Below, piece after piece: positions 24,526 to 33,977 of a stretch of 64,000 bases of DNA. The notes under the pieces were generated by a model. The model was not told where the DNA came from. It did not search any database and worked only from the letters and a program-made list of their open reading frames with translations. Both the position numbers and the translations under genes were made by a program. The number at the start of each line of letters is the position of its first letter. Within the stretch, counting starts at the first letter, position 1. This stretch comes from Thermodesulfovibrio yellowstonii DSM 11347 (GTDB lineage Bacteria; Nitrospirota; Thermodesulfovibrionia; Thermodesulfovibrionales; Thermodesulfovibrionaceae), in the NCBI RefSeq assembly GCF_000020985.1, contig NC_011296.1, positions 744,001-808,000 of the forward strand, given 5' to 3'.

Positions 24526-25771
24526 GCAGCTTCAATTAGAGAGACTTAAAAAAGTCCTAAAAAGAGTTTACCAGAAAGTTCCTCATTACAGAAAAAAATT
24601 TCAGGAAGCAGGAGCAAATCCTTTAAATATCAAATCCCTTGATGATATAAAATTTTTCCCATTCACTACAAAAGAAGACCTTTTTGTTGATTATCCCTAT
24701 GGACTTTTAACTGTTTCCCCTGAAAAAGTAATAAGGCTACACACATCAAGTGGAACCACAGGTAAACCTAAAGCTATATTCTTTTCTAAAAAAGATATAA
24801 ACAACTCAGCAGAACTTATTGCTCGTTGTCTTGTTATGACAGGTGCAACAAAAGGAGATATCCTCCAGAATAGCATGACATATGGACTCTTTACAGGAGC
24901 TTTTGTTATGCATTATGGGGCTGAAAAGGTTGGAATTCTTGTTATTCCTGCAGGACCAGGAAATACGGAAAGACAGATTAATTTAATGAAGGATTTTGGG
25001 ACAACGATGCTTCATATAACACCGAGTTATGCGCTTTATGTTGCTTCTGTGCTGTATGATAAGGGAATTGACCCAAGGAAAGACTTAAAACTTAAAAGAG
25101 CATATCTTGGAGCAGAACCATACTCCGAAGAAACAAGAAAAAAGATTGAAAATATGCTTGGCATAGATATTTATAACTGTTATGGACTTACAGAAATGAA
25201 CGGTCCAGGGGTTGGTTTTGAATGTATCTATAAAGATGGGCTTCATATATGGGAAGACAATTTTCTTATGGAAATAATTAACCCTGAAACAGGACAATCG
25301 GTTGCTGATGGAGAAATTGGAGAACTTGTCTTAACAACTCTCAACAGAGAGGCTATGCCTCTTATAAGATACAGAACAAGAGATTTAACAAGAATTATTT
25401 TAGAACCTTGTAGATGTGGAAGAACTCACCGAAGAATTTCAAGAATTCTTGGCAGGTCTGATGACATGTTTATAGTTAAAGGTGTAAATATATTCCCACA
25501 ACAGATTGAACAGGTCTTGATGGGAATAAAAGGAGTTGCTCAGAATTACCAAATTATACTTGAAGCTTATGATGAGATGGTGATTAAGGTTGAGATAGAT
25601 AGAGAACTTTTTGATGGTAAAATTGAAAAGCTTATTAGATTAAAGGATGAAATCGTAGACAAAATACGTTCAGCTACAATGGTAAAACCAAAGGTAGAGT
25701 TATTGGAACCAGGAACACTGCCTGTCAGTGAAGGAAAAGCAAAGAGAGTGATTGATAAAAGAACTATTTAG
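24476..25771 (+). CDS. paaK: Phenylacetate-CoA ligase 1
   Basis: The start at 24476 (MQFWNKELETVPRQ) matches the paralogue at 26213 and has AGGAGG 13 bases before. The 431-residue adenylate-forming enzyme has the AMP-binding [18 protein letters not shown] and the late RYRTRD-motif (IRYRTRDLTRI), a four-Cys-like CRCGRTHRR, and a C-terminal PaaK-type domain ending KAKRVIDKR. It forms CoA esters of aryl acids with ATP. It overlaps iorB and is followed by an ACT protein and a second paaK. Confidence 0.93.
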   Translation: MQFWNKELETVPRQKLEQLQLERLKKVLKRVYQKVPHYRKKFQEAGANPLNIKSLDDIKFFPFTTKEDLFVDYPYGLLTVSPEKVIRLHTSSGTTGKPKAIFFSKKDINNSAELIARCLVMTGATKGDILQNSMTYGLFTGAFVMHYGAEKVGILVIPAGPGNTERQINLMKDFGTTMLHITPSYALYVASVLYDKGIDPRKDLKLKRAYLGAEPYSEETRKKIENMLGIDIYNCYGLTEMNGPGVGFECIYKDGLHIWEDNFLMEIINPETGQSVADGEIGELVLTTLNREAMPLIRYRTRDLTRIILEPCRCGRTHRRISRILGRSDDMFIVKGVNIFPQQIEQVLMGIKGVAQNYQIILEAYDEMVIKVEIDRELFDGKIEKLIRLKDEIVDKIRSATMVKPKVELLEPGTLPVSEGKAKRVIDKRTI

Positions 25772-25780
25772 GAGGTTTTT

Positions 25781-26203
25781 ATGAGCAAGGTTTACATTAT
25801 TTCAGTATTTGCTGAGAATAAACCAGGAAGACTTGAAAGGATTACAAAGGTCCTTGCTGAAGCAAATATAAACATTCTTGCCTTTTCTATTACAAGCACA
25901 AATGGATTTGGCATAATCAAATTTATGGTTGACAGATGTAAAGAAGCTTACCAATTACTTAAAGATAAAGGATTTACTGCATCGTTAAATGAGGCAATCG
26001 GAATTGAAATGAAAGACCAGCCAGGTGGGCTTTATGAAGTTGTAAAAACCTTATCTTCAAAAGGTATAAATATTGAAAGTGCAGCTGTTTATGTTGCTGA
26101 GACAAGAAAAAAAGCTTACTTAATTGTAGAGGTGGAAGATACTCAAAAGGCTATGGAAAGCCTCAAAGGTGAAAATCTTAAATTTTTAGAATCCACTGAA
26201 TGA
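25781..26203 (+). CDS. Tandem ACT-domain protein 1
   Basis: 140 residues made of two ACT domains (about 1-68 and 70-140): KVYIISVFAENKPGRLERITKVLAEANINILAFSI and IGIEMKDQPGGLYEVVKTLSSKGINIESAAVYV. ACT pairs bind amino acids. The gene lies between two paaK genes, so it may sense aromatic amino acids to control flux. AGGAGG precedes the start. Confidence 0.9.
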   Translation: MSKVYIISVFAENKPGRLERITKVLAEANINILAFSITSTNGFGIIKFMVDRCKEAYQLLKDKGFTASLNEAIGIEMKDQPGGLYEVVKTLSSKGINIESAAVYVAETRKKAYLIVEVEDTQKAMESLKGENLKFLESTE

Positions 26204-26212
26204 GGTGAGAAG

Positions 26213-27517
26213 ATGATTTGGAATAAAGAGTTTGAATGCATGTCAGAAAAAAAACTTAAAGCTTTACAACTTGAAAGACTTAAACAAACAGTGCAAAGAG
26301 CTTATGAGAAAGTGCCTTACTACAGAAAAAAATTTGATGAGGTTGGACTCAAGCCAGAGGATATAAAAACTCTTGATGATATAAAAAACATTCCTTTTAC
26401 ATCTAAGGCTGACCTCAGAGAAGTTTATCCATTTGGAATGTTTGCATCTTCATTAAGTGAAATTGTGGAAATTCATATGTCAAGTGGAACAACTGGAAAA
26501 CCTGTAGTTGCAGGTTATACCCGCAATGATATTGATATATGGGCAGAGGTTATGGCAAGGTGTCTTACAATGGCTGGTGCAACTAAAGATGACATTGTGC
26601 AGAACTGTTATGGCTATGGACTTTTTACTGGAGGATTTGGAGTTCACTATGGTGCACATAAAATTGGTGCAATGGTTGTGCCTGCCAGTGCAGGAAATAC
26701 CAGAAGACAGATTGAGATAATGAGAGATTTTGGAACGACAATTCTTACATGTACTCCTTCTTATGCTCTTTATATGGCTGAAGTTGCACAGGAGATGGGG
26801 ATTGAACCTACAACCCTTAAACTTAAAGCAGGTTGTTTTGGTGCAGAAATGTGGACAGAACAGATGAGAAAGGAAATTGAAAAAAGATTTAATTTAAATG
26901 CGCTTAACATATACGGATTAACAGAAATAATAGGTCCAGGTGTTGCCCATGAATGCATTGAAAAAAAAGGACTGCATGTATTTGAAGATCATTTCTATGT
27001 AGAAGTTATAGACCCTGATACAGGAGATTCTTTACCAGATGGAAAAAGAGGAGAGCTTGTTTTAACAACTTTAACCCGTGAAGGAATGCCAATGCTTAGG
27101 TTCAGAACCAAAGACATAACTTCATTAATAAGAGAAAAGTGTAGCTGCGGAAGGACATTTGCAAGAATTGAAAGAATTCGCGGAAGAACAGATGACATGA
27201 TAAAAGTAAGAGGAGTAATGATTTTCCCATATCAGATTGAAAGAACAATCTTAGAAGTTCAAGGAGTTGAACCACATTATCAAATTATTATTACAAGACC
27301 TCAACATCTTGATGAAATAGAGGTTATGGTAGAGATGTCAAAGGAAACTTTTTCAGATGAAGTAAAACATGTTGAAAATCTTAGGAAAAAACTTGAAAAA
27401 CGTATTGAAGAGACCATTGGTATAAGAGTTAAAGTTACACTTGTTGAACCGAAGAGTTTGCCAAGAAGCGAGGGAAAGGCAAAAAGAGTAATTGATAAAA
27501 GAAGTCTTATAGATTAG
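26213..27517 (+). CDS. paaK: Phenylacetate-CoA ligase 2
   Basis: 434 residues with the same plan as the upstream ligase: [60 protein letters not shown], ending [13 protein letters not shown]. The two copies share the N-terminus WNKE-E and the C-terminus but differ throughout, so they are old paralogues rather than a fresh duplication. Different aryl-acid preference is likely. Confidence 0.93.
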   Translation: MIWNKEFECMSEKKLKALQLERLKQTVQRAYEKVPYYRKKFDEVGLKPEDIKTLDDIKNIPFTSKADLREVYPFGMFASSLSEIVEIHMSSGTTGKPVVAGYTRNDIDIWAEVMARCLTMAGATKDDIVQNCYGYGLFTGGFGVHYGAHKIGAMVVPASAGNTRRQIEIMRDFGTTILTCTPSYALYMAEVAQEMGIEPTTLKLKAGCFGAEMWTEQMRKEIEKRFNLNALNIYGLTEIIGPGVAHECIEKKGLHVFEDHFYVEVIDPDTGDSLPDGKRGELVLTTLTREGMPMLRFRTKDITSLIREKCSCGRTFARIERIRGRTDDMIKVRGVMIFPYQIERTILEVQGVEPHYQIIITRPQHLDEIEVMVEMSKETFSDEVKHVENLRKKLEKRIEETIGIRVKVTLVEPKSLPRSEGKAKRVIDKRSLID

Positions 27518-27527
27518 GAGGAAAGTG

Positions 27528-27959
27528 ATGAAAATAAAACAAATATCAGTTTTTCTGGAAAACAAAAGAGGAAGACTTTATGAGGCATTGAAAGCCTTGT
27601 CAGAAGAAGGAATAAATATTAGAGCACTTTCAATTGCTGATACATCTGAGTTTGGTATTTTAAGATTAATTGTAACAGACCCAGAAAAGGCAAAAGAAAT
27701 CCTTGAAAAAAATGAATTTACAGTTAAGCTTACAAATGTGGTGGCTATAGCAGTAAAGGATAAACCAGGTGGATTGGCTGAAGCATTGAAATATTTGTAT
27801 GATGCAAACATAAATATTGAGTATATTTACGCATTTGTTGAAAAGTCAGGTGAAAAGGCTGTAGTGGTTCTTAGAACAGAAAATCTTGATAAAACAATAT
27901 CAATTCTTCAAGAAAAAGGAGTAACTCTTTTAAGCTGGGATAATGTTTTAGCTCTTTAG
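27528..27959 (+). CDS. Tandem ACT-domain protein 2
   Basis: I use ATG 27528, six bases after AGGAGG, not GTG 27525. The 143-residue protein has two ACT domains like its paralogue 25781 (KIKQISVFLENKRGRLYEALKALSEEGINIRALSI and VAIAVKDKPGGLAEALKYLYDANINIEYIYAF). Its end overlaps the convergent iorA stop by 12 bases. The paired gene order paaK-ACT-paaK-ACT indicates duplication of a two-gene unit. Confidence 0.9.
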   Translation: MKIKQISVFLENKRGRLYEALKALSEEGINIRALSIADTSEFGILRLIVTDPEKAKEILEKNEFTVKLTNVVAIAVKDKPGGLAEALKYLYDANINIEYIYAFVEKSGEKAVVVLRTENLDKTISILQEKGVTLLSWDNVLAL

Positions 27960-29498
27960 TTTTTTAGCAACTAATATACAGGCTCTGCGAGCTATTACAA
28001 CATTAACACCGGGTTCATTAAGTCCTTTTTTGATTGCTTCAAAAGTAGATTTTTTATCATATGGGTCTACTACTTCAACTGAGTCTGCTCCGCAAGCTTT
28101 ACATAGTTCTACAAGGTCTATTTTTTTTGTTTCTTCTCCTTTAGCAGTAATTCCAATAGCAGGTGTTGGTTGATGTCCTGTCATTGCAACAGAAGAATTA
28201 TCAAGAATGCATACAAGGATATCTGACTTGTTATATACAGCATTTATTAATGCAGGGATTCCTGAGTGAATAAAAGTAGAGTCACCAATTACTGCTGCAA
28301 CCCTTTTTATACCTTGAGAAGAAATACCTGATGCTTTACCTATACTTGCTCCCATACAAAGGCATGTATCAATTGCTTTAAGTGGAGGATTCGCCCCAAG
28401 AGTGTAGCATCCAATATCTCCTGTAACAAAGTTTGGATGAGCTTCATTTAGTGCTTTATAAAACTCTCTATGAGGACAGCCAGGGCAGAGCACAGGTGGT
28501 CTTGGAATAAGAGGAAAATTTTTGGTGTAAGACTTTATTTTCCCGAAAAGTTTCAATAAAGGCTCTACACATAATTCTCCTTCAAGTGGCAGGTCGCCAG
28601 ATAGTTTTCCTTTTACATTAGGGCAGTATTTTTTTACTAAACTTTCAATAAATGGATAACCTTCTTCAAGAACAACTACTTCATCCAGATTTTTTACAAA
28701 ATTTTTAATTAAATCTTCATCTACTGGATAGGCTGAAATCTTAAAAATTGGTAAGTCTTCTCCTAATTCTTTAGCATAAAGATAAGTGATTCCACAGGCA
28801 ATTATTCCAGTTTTTCCTTTTCCTGAAAAAATTTTATTAAATTCATATTTTTCAAGTAGTTTTTTGATTTTCTCTTGTTTTTTATTGAGTTCACTATGAA
28901 GTCTTACAACATTTTTGGGAATTGCAAGCAGGTATTCAGGGTTTTTCTCAAGCTTAATTTCTTTTTCAGGTTTTATATTTTCCAGTGTTACAGGGCTAAT
29001 ACAATGAAGAAGTCTTGTAATGCTTCTAATCATCACAGGTAACCCTAACTCTTCAGAGATATCAAAAGCTAATTTTGTCATATCTTTGGCTTCTTGAGCA
29101 TCAGAAGGTTCAAGGCATGGTATTTTCGCAAAAGAAGCATAAAAACGTGAATCCTGTTCATTTTGAGACGAATAAGCACCTGGGTCGTCTCCTAATACCA
29201 GAACAAAACCGCCTTTTATTCCAAGATATGCTGATGTCATAAATGGATCTGATGCTACATTTAATCCAACATGTTTCATTGAGCAAAGAACTCTTCTACC
29301 AGTTAAAGAAACACCGTAAGCGACTTCATATGCTACTTTTTCATTTACAGACCATTCAGCTTTTACAGAAGAGTTTTTAGCAATATATTCAAGAATCTGT
29401 GTTGCTGGAGTTCCTGGATAGGAAGAAGCATAAGAAATTCCTGCTTCAACAGCTCCACGAGCAATTGCATCACATCCTAACATGAGAATTTTTTCCAT
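27948..29498 (-). CDS. iorA: Indolepyruvate ferredoxin oxidoreductase alpha subunit lacking the ferredoxin domain
   Basis: 516 residues. The N-terminal pyrimidine domain has SSYPGTPATQILEYI and EVAYGVSLTGRRVLCSMKHVGLNVASDPFM; the C-terminal TPP domain has CPGCPHREFYKAL, TGDIGCYTLG, IGDSTFIHSGIPALINAVYN, and ends at IARRACILVAKKLKS. Family members usually continue for about 80 more residues with two [4Fe-4S] CxxCxxCxxxC motifs; these are absent. No Cys-rich frame follows. It therefore probably relies on a separate ferredoxin, for example the one at 32450. GAGGG precedes the start. It is transcribed opposite to the iorB-paaK row. Confidence 0.92.
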   Translation of the reverse strand: MEKILMLGCDAIARGAVEAGISYASSYPGTPATQILEYIAKNSSVKAEWSVNEKVAYEVAYGVSLTGRRVLCSMKHVGLNVASDPFMTSAYLGIKGGFVLVLGDDPGAYSSQNEQDSRFYASFAKIPCLEPSDAQEAKDMTKLAFDISEELGLPVMIRSITRLLHCISPVTLENIKPEKEIKLEKNPEYLLAIPKNVVRLHSELNKKQEKIKKLLEKYEFNKIFSGKGKTGIIACGITYLYAKELGEDLPIFKISAYPVDEDLIKNFVKNLDEVVVLEEGYPFIESLVKKYCPNVKGKLSGDLPLEGELCVEPLLKLFGKIKSYTKNFPLIPRPPVLCPGCPHREFYKALNEAHPNFVTGDIGCYTLGANPPLKAIDTCLCMGASIGKASGISSQGIKRVAAVIGDSTFIHSGIPALINAVYNKSDILVCILDNSSVAMTGHQPTPAIGITAKGEETKKIDLVELCKACGADSVEVVDPYDKKSTFEAIKKGLNEPGVNVVIARRACILVAKKLKS

Positions 29499-29530
29499 AA
29501 ATTCCCTCGCAAGAAAAATTAATAGTATTT

Positions 29531-29559
29531 AATATAACATATCTTGCTTAATGCTTCAA
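29531..29559 (-). promoter_or_regulatory. Promoter of iorA
   Basis: On the minus strand TTGAAG (29559-29554) and TATATT (29536-29531) are 17 bases apart. It overlaps the divergent cimA promoter. Confidence 0.6.
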
Positions 29560-29573
29560 AAATGTAATATATT
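29544..29573 (+). promoter_or_regulatory. Promoter of cimA, leaderless type
   Basis: TTGCTT (29544-29549), 18 bases, TATATT (29568-29573). Transcription at the usual distance would begin at the A of the cimA start codon (29580), and no Shine-Dalgarno is present. Confidence 0.5.
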
Positions 29574-29579
29574 ACTTTT

Positions 29580-31166
29580 ATGCAAAAAATCATTGAAATT
29601 TATGATACAACTTTGAGAGATGGCTCTCAGGCAGAAGATATATCTTTTTCAGTAGATGACAAACTAAGAATTACAGAAAAACTTGATGAACTTGGTATTC
29701 ATTACATAGAAGGTGGCTGGCCAGGTTCAAATCCAAAAGATGCTGAATATTTTAAAAAAGTTAAAAAACTTCCGCTAAAAAATTCAGTTATAACAGCCTT
29801 TGGAAGCACACATAGGCCAAAAATAAAAGTAGAAAATGACTCAAATGTAAAATCTCTCATAGCATCAGAGGCAAAAATATTTACGATTTTTGGTAAAACA
29901 TGGGATTTTCATGTGACTGAAGCACTTAAAGTGTCTCTTGAAGAAAATCTTGAATTGATTTTCAACACGATTACTTATTTAAAAAAATATGCAGAAAAGG
30001 TATTCTTTGATGCAGAACATTTCTTTGACGGATACAAGGATAATTCTGAATATGCTTTAAAATGTCTTAAAACAGCTGAAGAGGCAAAAGCAGACTGTAT
30101 AATTCTATGTGATACAAATGGTGGAACACTCCCGGCAGAAGTAGCAAAAATTGTAAAAGATGTTAGACAGTCAATAAATGTTCCTTTGGGCATTCATGCA
30201 CATAATGACTCGGATTGTGCTGTTGCAAATAGTATAGTTGCTATTATAAATGGAGCGGTTCAGGTTCAGGGGACTATAAATGGATTTGGTGAAAGATGTG
30301 GGAATGCAAATCTTTGTTCTGTAATTCCAAACCTGCAACTGAAGCTTGGATACAGATGTATTGATGACTATAAATTGAAAAAACTTACAGAGGTTTCAAG
30401 GTTTGTATATGAGATAGCTAATCTAATTCCTTTTAAAAGACAGCCATTTGTTGGAGAAAGTGCTTTTGCTCATAAAGGTGGAGTTCATGTAAGTGCTGTA
30501 AGAAAGAGGCCAGAAACCTATGAACATATTAGACCCGAGCTTGTTGGTAATCGTCAAAGAATACTTGTTTCTGACCTTGCAGGCAAGAGTAATATTTTAA
30601 AGAAAGCAGAAGAATTTAATATCCCTCTTGAACCTAACTCTCTTGAAGTTCAGGCAATAGTGGATGCTATAAAAACTCTGGAGAATGAAGGATATCAATT
30701 TGAGGGAGCTGAAGCCTCGCTGGAACTATTATTTAGAAAAACATTGGGATTGAAAAGAAAATTTTTTGATTTGATAGGATTCAGAGTAATAGATGAAAAA
30801 AGAAAAGGAGATGAACCTACACTCAGCGAAGCAACAATAATGGTTAAAGTGGGTAAAAATATTGAGCATACAGCCTCAACAGGCAATGGTCCTGTTAATG
30901 CTCTTGACAATGCTCTCAGGAAAGCTCTTGAAAGATTTTATCCTGAACTTAAAAGGGTAAGGCTAAAAGATTATAAAGTTAGGGTAGTTAATTCAGGTAA
31001 AGGGACTGCTTCAAAAGTTAGAGTTTTGATAGAATCAGGCGATGATGAAGATGTTTGGAGCACAGTAGGAGTTTCTGAAAACATAATTGAAGCATCATGG
31101 CAAGCAATAGTTGACGGTATTGAGTATAAGCTTTGTAAAGAAAAAATAAAGAAAGGAGAAATATGA
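29580..31166 (+). CDS. cimA: (R)-citramalate synthase
   Basis: 528 residues, the usual length of this HMG-like family. The TIM barrel opens with [21 protein letters not shown] and holds the metal site [13 protein letters not shown] and [15 protein letters not shown]; the C-terminal regulatory LeuA dimer domain (about 405-520) has [26 protein letters not shown]. It condenses pyruvate and acetyl-CoA to citramalate, the first step of the threonine-free isoleucine route. The motif GGWPGSNP is typical of the CimA group rather than isopropylmalate synthase. hisI overlaps its end by four bases. Confidence 0.93.
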   Translation: MQKIIEIYDTTLRDGSQAEDISFSVDDKLRITEKLDELGIHYIEGGWPGSNPKDAEYFKKVKKLPLKNSVITAFGSTHRPKIKVENDSNVKSLIASEAKIFTIFGKTWDFHVTEALKVSLEENLELIFNTITYLKKYAEKVFFDAEHFFDGYKDNSEYALKCLKTAEEAKADCIILCDTNGGTLPAEVAKIVKDVRQSINVPLGIHAHNDSDCAVANSIVAIINGAVQVQGTINGFGERCGNANLCSVIPNLQLKLGYRCIDDYKLKKLTEVSRFVYEIANLIPFKRQPFVGESAFAHKGGVHVSAVRKRPETYEHIRPELVGNRQRILVSDLAGKSNILKKAEEFNIPLEPNSLEVQAIVDAIKTLENEGYQFEGAEASLELLFRKTLGLKRKFFDLIGFRVIDEKRKGDEPTLSEATIMVKVGKNIEHTASTGNGPVNALDNALRKALERFYPELKRVRLKDYKVRVVNSGKGTASKVRVLIESGDDEDVWSTVGVSENIIEASWQAIVDGIEYKLCKEKIKKGEI

Positions 31167-31498
31167 GCTTTCCAGAGCTTAAATTTGATGAAAAAGGGCT
31201 AATTCCTGCTGTAATTCAGGAAATAGATACAAAGGAAGTTCTAATGGTTGCATATATGGATAATGAGGCATTAAAAAGAACCATTGAAAGTGGATTTACT
31301 CATTTCTGGTCTCGTTCAAGAAGGACATACTGGAAAAAAGGTGAAACCTCAGGAAATGTTCAAGAAGTTAAAGAGATTTATTATGACTGCGACGCTGATA
31401 CTCTGCTTATTATGGTTAAACAACATGGCAAGGGAGCATGCCATACAGGAAATAGGACATGTTTTTTTAGAAAAATTGAAATTATGAGGGTTTCTTAA
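31163..31498 (+). CDS. hisI: Phosphoribosyl-AMP cyclohydrolase
   Basis: 111 residues with the full family pattern: [37 protein letters not shown], metal-binding DCDADTLL (DxDxD) and [14 protein letters not shown] with zinc Cys. It opens the ring of phosphoribosyl-AMP in histidine synthesis. The HisE half is not fused. Confidence 0.97.
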   Translation: MSFPELKFDEKGLIPAVIQEIDTKEVLMVAYMDNEALKRTIESGFTHFWSRSRRTYWKKGETSGNVQEVKEIYYDCDADTLLIMVKQHGKGACHTGNRTCFFRKIEIMRVS

Positions 31499-31500
31499 AA

Positions 31501-31842
31501 ATGAATTGCATATTTTGCAAGATTGTAAAAAAAGAAATTCCATCAAAGATTCTCTATGAAGATGATCTGGTCATGGCATTTGAAGATATTGCTCCGCAGG
31601 CTCCAATTCATATTCTTGTGATTCCTAAAAAACATTATTCTACAGTGCTTGATATAAATGAAAATGATAAAGAACTCATAGGACATATTTTTATGGTTAT
31701 AAAAAAAATAACTGAACAAAAAGGCGTTGATGAAAAAGGTTTTAGAGTTGTTATGAACTGCAATTCTCAGGGAGGGCAAACAGTTTTTCATGTTCATTTT
31801 CACATTTTAGCTGGTAGACAGATGCATTGGCCTCCAGGATAG
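31501..31842 (+). CDS. HIT-family nucleotide hydrolase (HinT-like)
   Basis: 113 residues starting MNCIFCKIVKKEIPSKILYEDD, with the catalytic HVHFHIL (HxHxH) at 96-103 and ending GGQTVFHVHFHILAGRQMHWPPG. It hydrolyses nucleotide phosphoramidates. It follows hisI by two bases. Confidence 0.95.
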   Translation: MNCIFCKIVKKEIPSKILYEDDLVMAFEDIAPQAPIHILVIPKKHYSTVLDINENDKELIGHIFMVIKKITEQKGVDEKGFRVVMNCNSQGGQTVFHVHFHILAGRQMHWPPG

Positions 31843-31851
31843 TTTTTCCTG

Positions 31852-32412
31852 ATGAAAATTCTCAAAAAGGAAGTAGTCTGGCAGGGCAAATATCTTAGAA
31901 TTGTATTGCTTTCTTACGAGGACAGCCACGGCAATATAAGGCAGTGGGAAGCTGTTGAAAGAGTAAACTGTAGTGGAATTGTTATAGTTATTCCTGTGAC
32001 AAAAGATAAAGAATTTGTTTTTATCCGACAATTCAGACCAGTTCTTGCCGGATATGTGATAGAATTTCCGGCAGGATTGAATGATAGGAAGGAGTCCTTG
32101 ATTGAAGTGGCAAAAAGAGAATTAATTGAAGAGACAGGTTTATTTTCCGATGAAATTGTCTTTCTTGCAGAAGGACCTGTTTCTTCAGGACTTTCATCAG
32201 AGATTCTAACAGTATTTATTGCAAAAAATGTCAGAGAAGCTCCCGAAGATGTAAGAAAAAGTTATCCTCCTGATGAAAGTGAAAATATAGAAGTTTTAAA
32301 AATCCCTGTAAATGAAATATTTGAAAAACTTAATGAATTAAGAACTCAGGGAAACTATTTAGATTTAAAAATTTTTGGTTTTTTAGAACTTGCTAAAAGC
32401 TTTATAGATTAA
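31852..32412 (+). CDS. NUDIX hydrolase, ADP-ribose pyrophosphatase-like
   Basis: 186 residues with the Nudix box EFPAGLNDRKESLIEVAKRELIEETGLFSDE (G-5x-E-7x-REUxEExGU). The N-terminal part (WQGKYLRIVLLSYEDSHGNIRQWEAVE) matches ADP-ribose pyrophosphatases. It would hydrolyse ADP-ribose or a related nucleotide sugar. A terminator follows directly. Confidence 0.93.
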   Translation: MKILKKEVVWQGKYLRIVLLSYEDSHGNIRQWEAVERVNCSGIVIVIPVTKDKEFVFIRQFRPVLAGYVIEFPAGLNDRKESLIEVAKRELIEETGLFSDEIVFLAEGPVSSGLSSEILTVFIAKNVREAPEDVRKSYPPDESENIEVLKIPVNEIFEKLNELRTQGNYLDLKIFGFLELAKSFID

Positions 32413-32448
32413 TTTTTGAGGGCAGAGGTCGTCCTCCACCCTCAAAAA
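32413..32448. terminator. Bidirectional terminator between NUDIX and ferredoxin genes
   Basis: TTTTTGAGGG (32413-32422) pairs with CCCTCAAAAA (32439-32448), and GAGG/CCTC inside pair around TCGT. It has T-runs on both ends and separates two convergent genes. Confidence 0.85.
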
Positions 32449-32449
32449 C

Positions 32450-32632
32450 TTACTCCAATCTGATAGCCTGAGATGGACAAAGATCAGCAGCTTGCTGACA
32501 ATCACAGGTTGAACACTTATCAGGACCAACTACCCATGCTTTGTCATCCCTCATTTCAAAAACTTCAGGACATACTTCAGCACAGCTTCCGCAACCTACA
32601 CAAAGGTCATAGTCAACTACTGGTGTTGGCAT
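32450..32632 (-). CDS. Small ferredoxin with one classical and one odd cysteine set
   Basis: 60 residues. The first motif VGCGSCAEVCP (with C11-type Cys before it) fits a [4Fe-4S] site. The second, DKCSTCDCQQAADLCP, has Cys spacing C-x2-C-x-C-x6-C, which differs from the usual C-x2-C-x2-C-x3-C. It resembles clostridial-type ferredoxins with an altered second loop. It may serve IorAB, whose own ferredoxin domain is missing; that is inference. GGAGG precedes the start. Confidence 0.9.
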   Translation of the reverse strand: MPTPVVDYDLCVGCGSCAEVCPEVFEMRDDKAWVVGPDKCSTCDCQQAADLCPSQAIRLE

Positions 32633-32720
32633 ACTACCCTCCTCCTTGTTTAAATATTTTTATAAAATATACCAAAAAAAGTTAAAATATGCAAATTGGA
32701 AAATTTCTAAGGGGGGTAAA

Positions 32721-33977
32721 ATGGAGATAAAGCAATTGGTTTTAAACAAAGCAAAGGAAGCTAAAGAATCTTCAAGGTTTATAGCAAAAGCATCAACAGA
32801 CTTGAAAAACAAAATAATTGTTAGAATGGCTGATTATCTTAAACAGAATAAGGATGAACTTATTAAGGCAAACAGAATTGATGTAGAAAATGCACAGAAA
32901 AAAGGGATTTCTAAGGCTTTAATTGACAGACTTACTTTAACAGAAAAAAGAATTGATGAAATGATAAAGGGACTTCAAGAGGTTGTTGCACTGCCAGATC
33001 CTGTTGGAGAAATAACAAAGATGTGGCTCAGACCAAATGGAATGCAGGTTGGCAAGATGAGAGTACCTATAGGAGTCATAGGTGTAATTTATGAAGCAAG
33101 ACCAAATGTTACTGTAGATGTGACAGGATTATGTCTTAAAGCAGGGAATTCAGTAGTTTTAAGGGGTGGTTCTGAAGCAATAAATTCAAATATTGCCTTA
33201 GTAAAGATTTTGAAAGAAGCCTTAAAAGATGAGGGAATGCACGAGGGAGTTGTGACTTATATAGATATCTCTCAAAGAGAAGCTGTGCTTGAAATGATAA
33301 AACTTGAAGGAATTATTGATCTTATAATTCCTCGTGGTGGAGAGGGACTTATAAGGACTGTTACAGAAAATTCAAGAATTCCTGTATTAAAACACTACAA
33401 AGGTGTATGTCATGTTTTTGTTGACAGAGATGCTGATTTAGCAATGGCTGAAGAAATTTGCTTTAATGCTAAAGTGCAGAGACCTGCAACATGTAATGCA
33501 ATGGAAACAATGCTTGTTGATGAAAACATAGCAAAGAAATTTTTGCCTAATATGTTAAAAAAGTTTGAAGATGCAGGGGTTGAACTTAAAGGCTGTTTAA
33601 AAACAAAAAAAATATATCCAAAAGTAAAAGATGTAAAAGAGGAAGATTTTTATCAGGAATATCTTGACTTAGTACTTAATGTCAAAGTTGTAAAAAATAT
33701 TGACGAAGCTATTGAACATATAACAAAATATGGCTCAGCTCACTCAGACTCAATAGTAACAAAGGATTATAATAAAGCTATGAAATTTTTGAAAGAAGTT
33801 GACTCTTCTGCGGTTTTTGTAAATGCTTCCACGAGGCTTAATGATGGATATCAATTTGGTCTGGGTGCTGAAATAGGAATTTCAACTGACAAAATTCATG
33901 CACGTGGTCCTATGGGACTTGAGGAACTTACATGTACAAAATTTATCGTTTTCGGAAATGGACAAATAAGGCAATGA
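32721..33977 (+). CDS. proA: Gamma-glutamyl phosphate reductase
   Basis: I start at 32721 after GGGGGGT; the open frame upstream has no ribosome site. The 418-residue enzyme has PIGVIGVIYEARPNVTVDVTGLCLKAGNSVVLRGGSEA, the active-site Cys in KVQRPATCNAMETMLV and the late SAVFVNASTRLNDGYQFGLGAEIGISTDK. It makes glutamate semialdehyde for proline synthesis. nadD overlaps by four bases. Confidence 0.96.
   Translation: MEIKQLVLNKAKEAKESSRFIAKASTDLKNKIIVRMADYLKQNKDELIKANRIDVENAQKKGISKALIDRLTLTEKRIDEMIKGLQEVVALPDPVGEITKMWLRPNGMQVGKMRVPIGVIGVIYEARPNVTVDVTGLCLKAGNSVVLRGGSEAINSNIALVKILKEALKDEGMHEGVVTYIDISQREAVLEMIKLEGIIDLIIPRGGEGLIRTVTENSRIPVLKHYKGVCHVFVDRDADLAMAEEICFNAKVQRPATCNAMETMLVDENIAKKFLPNMLKKFEDAGVELKGCLKTKKIYPKVKDVKEEDFYQEYLDLVLNVKVVKNIDEAIEHITKYGSAHSDSIVTKDYNKAMKFLKEVDSSAVFVNASTRLNDGYQFGLGAEIGISTDKIHARGPMGLEELTCTKFIVFGNGQIRQ

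Noticed and set aside
27948-27965. Frameshift removing the ferredoxin end of iorA
   Set aside because: No Cys-rich reading frame follows on the minus strand; the convergent ACT gene occupies the DNA.
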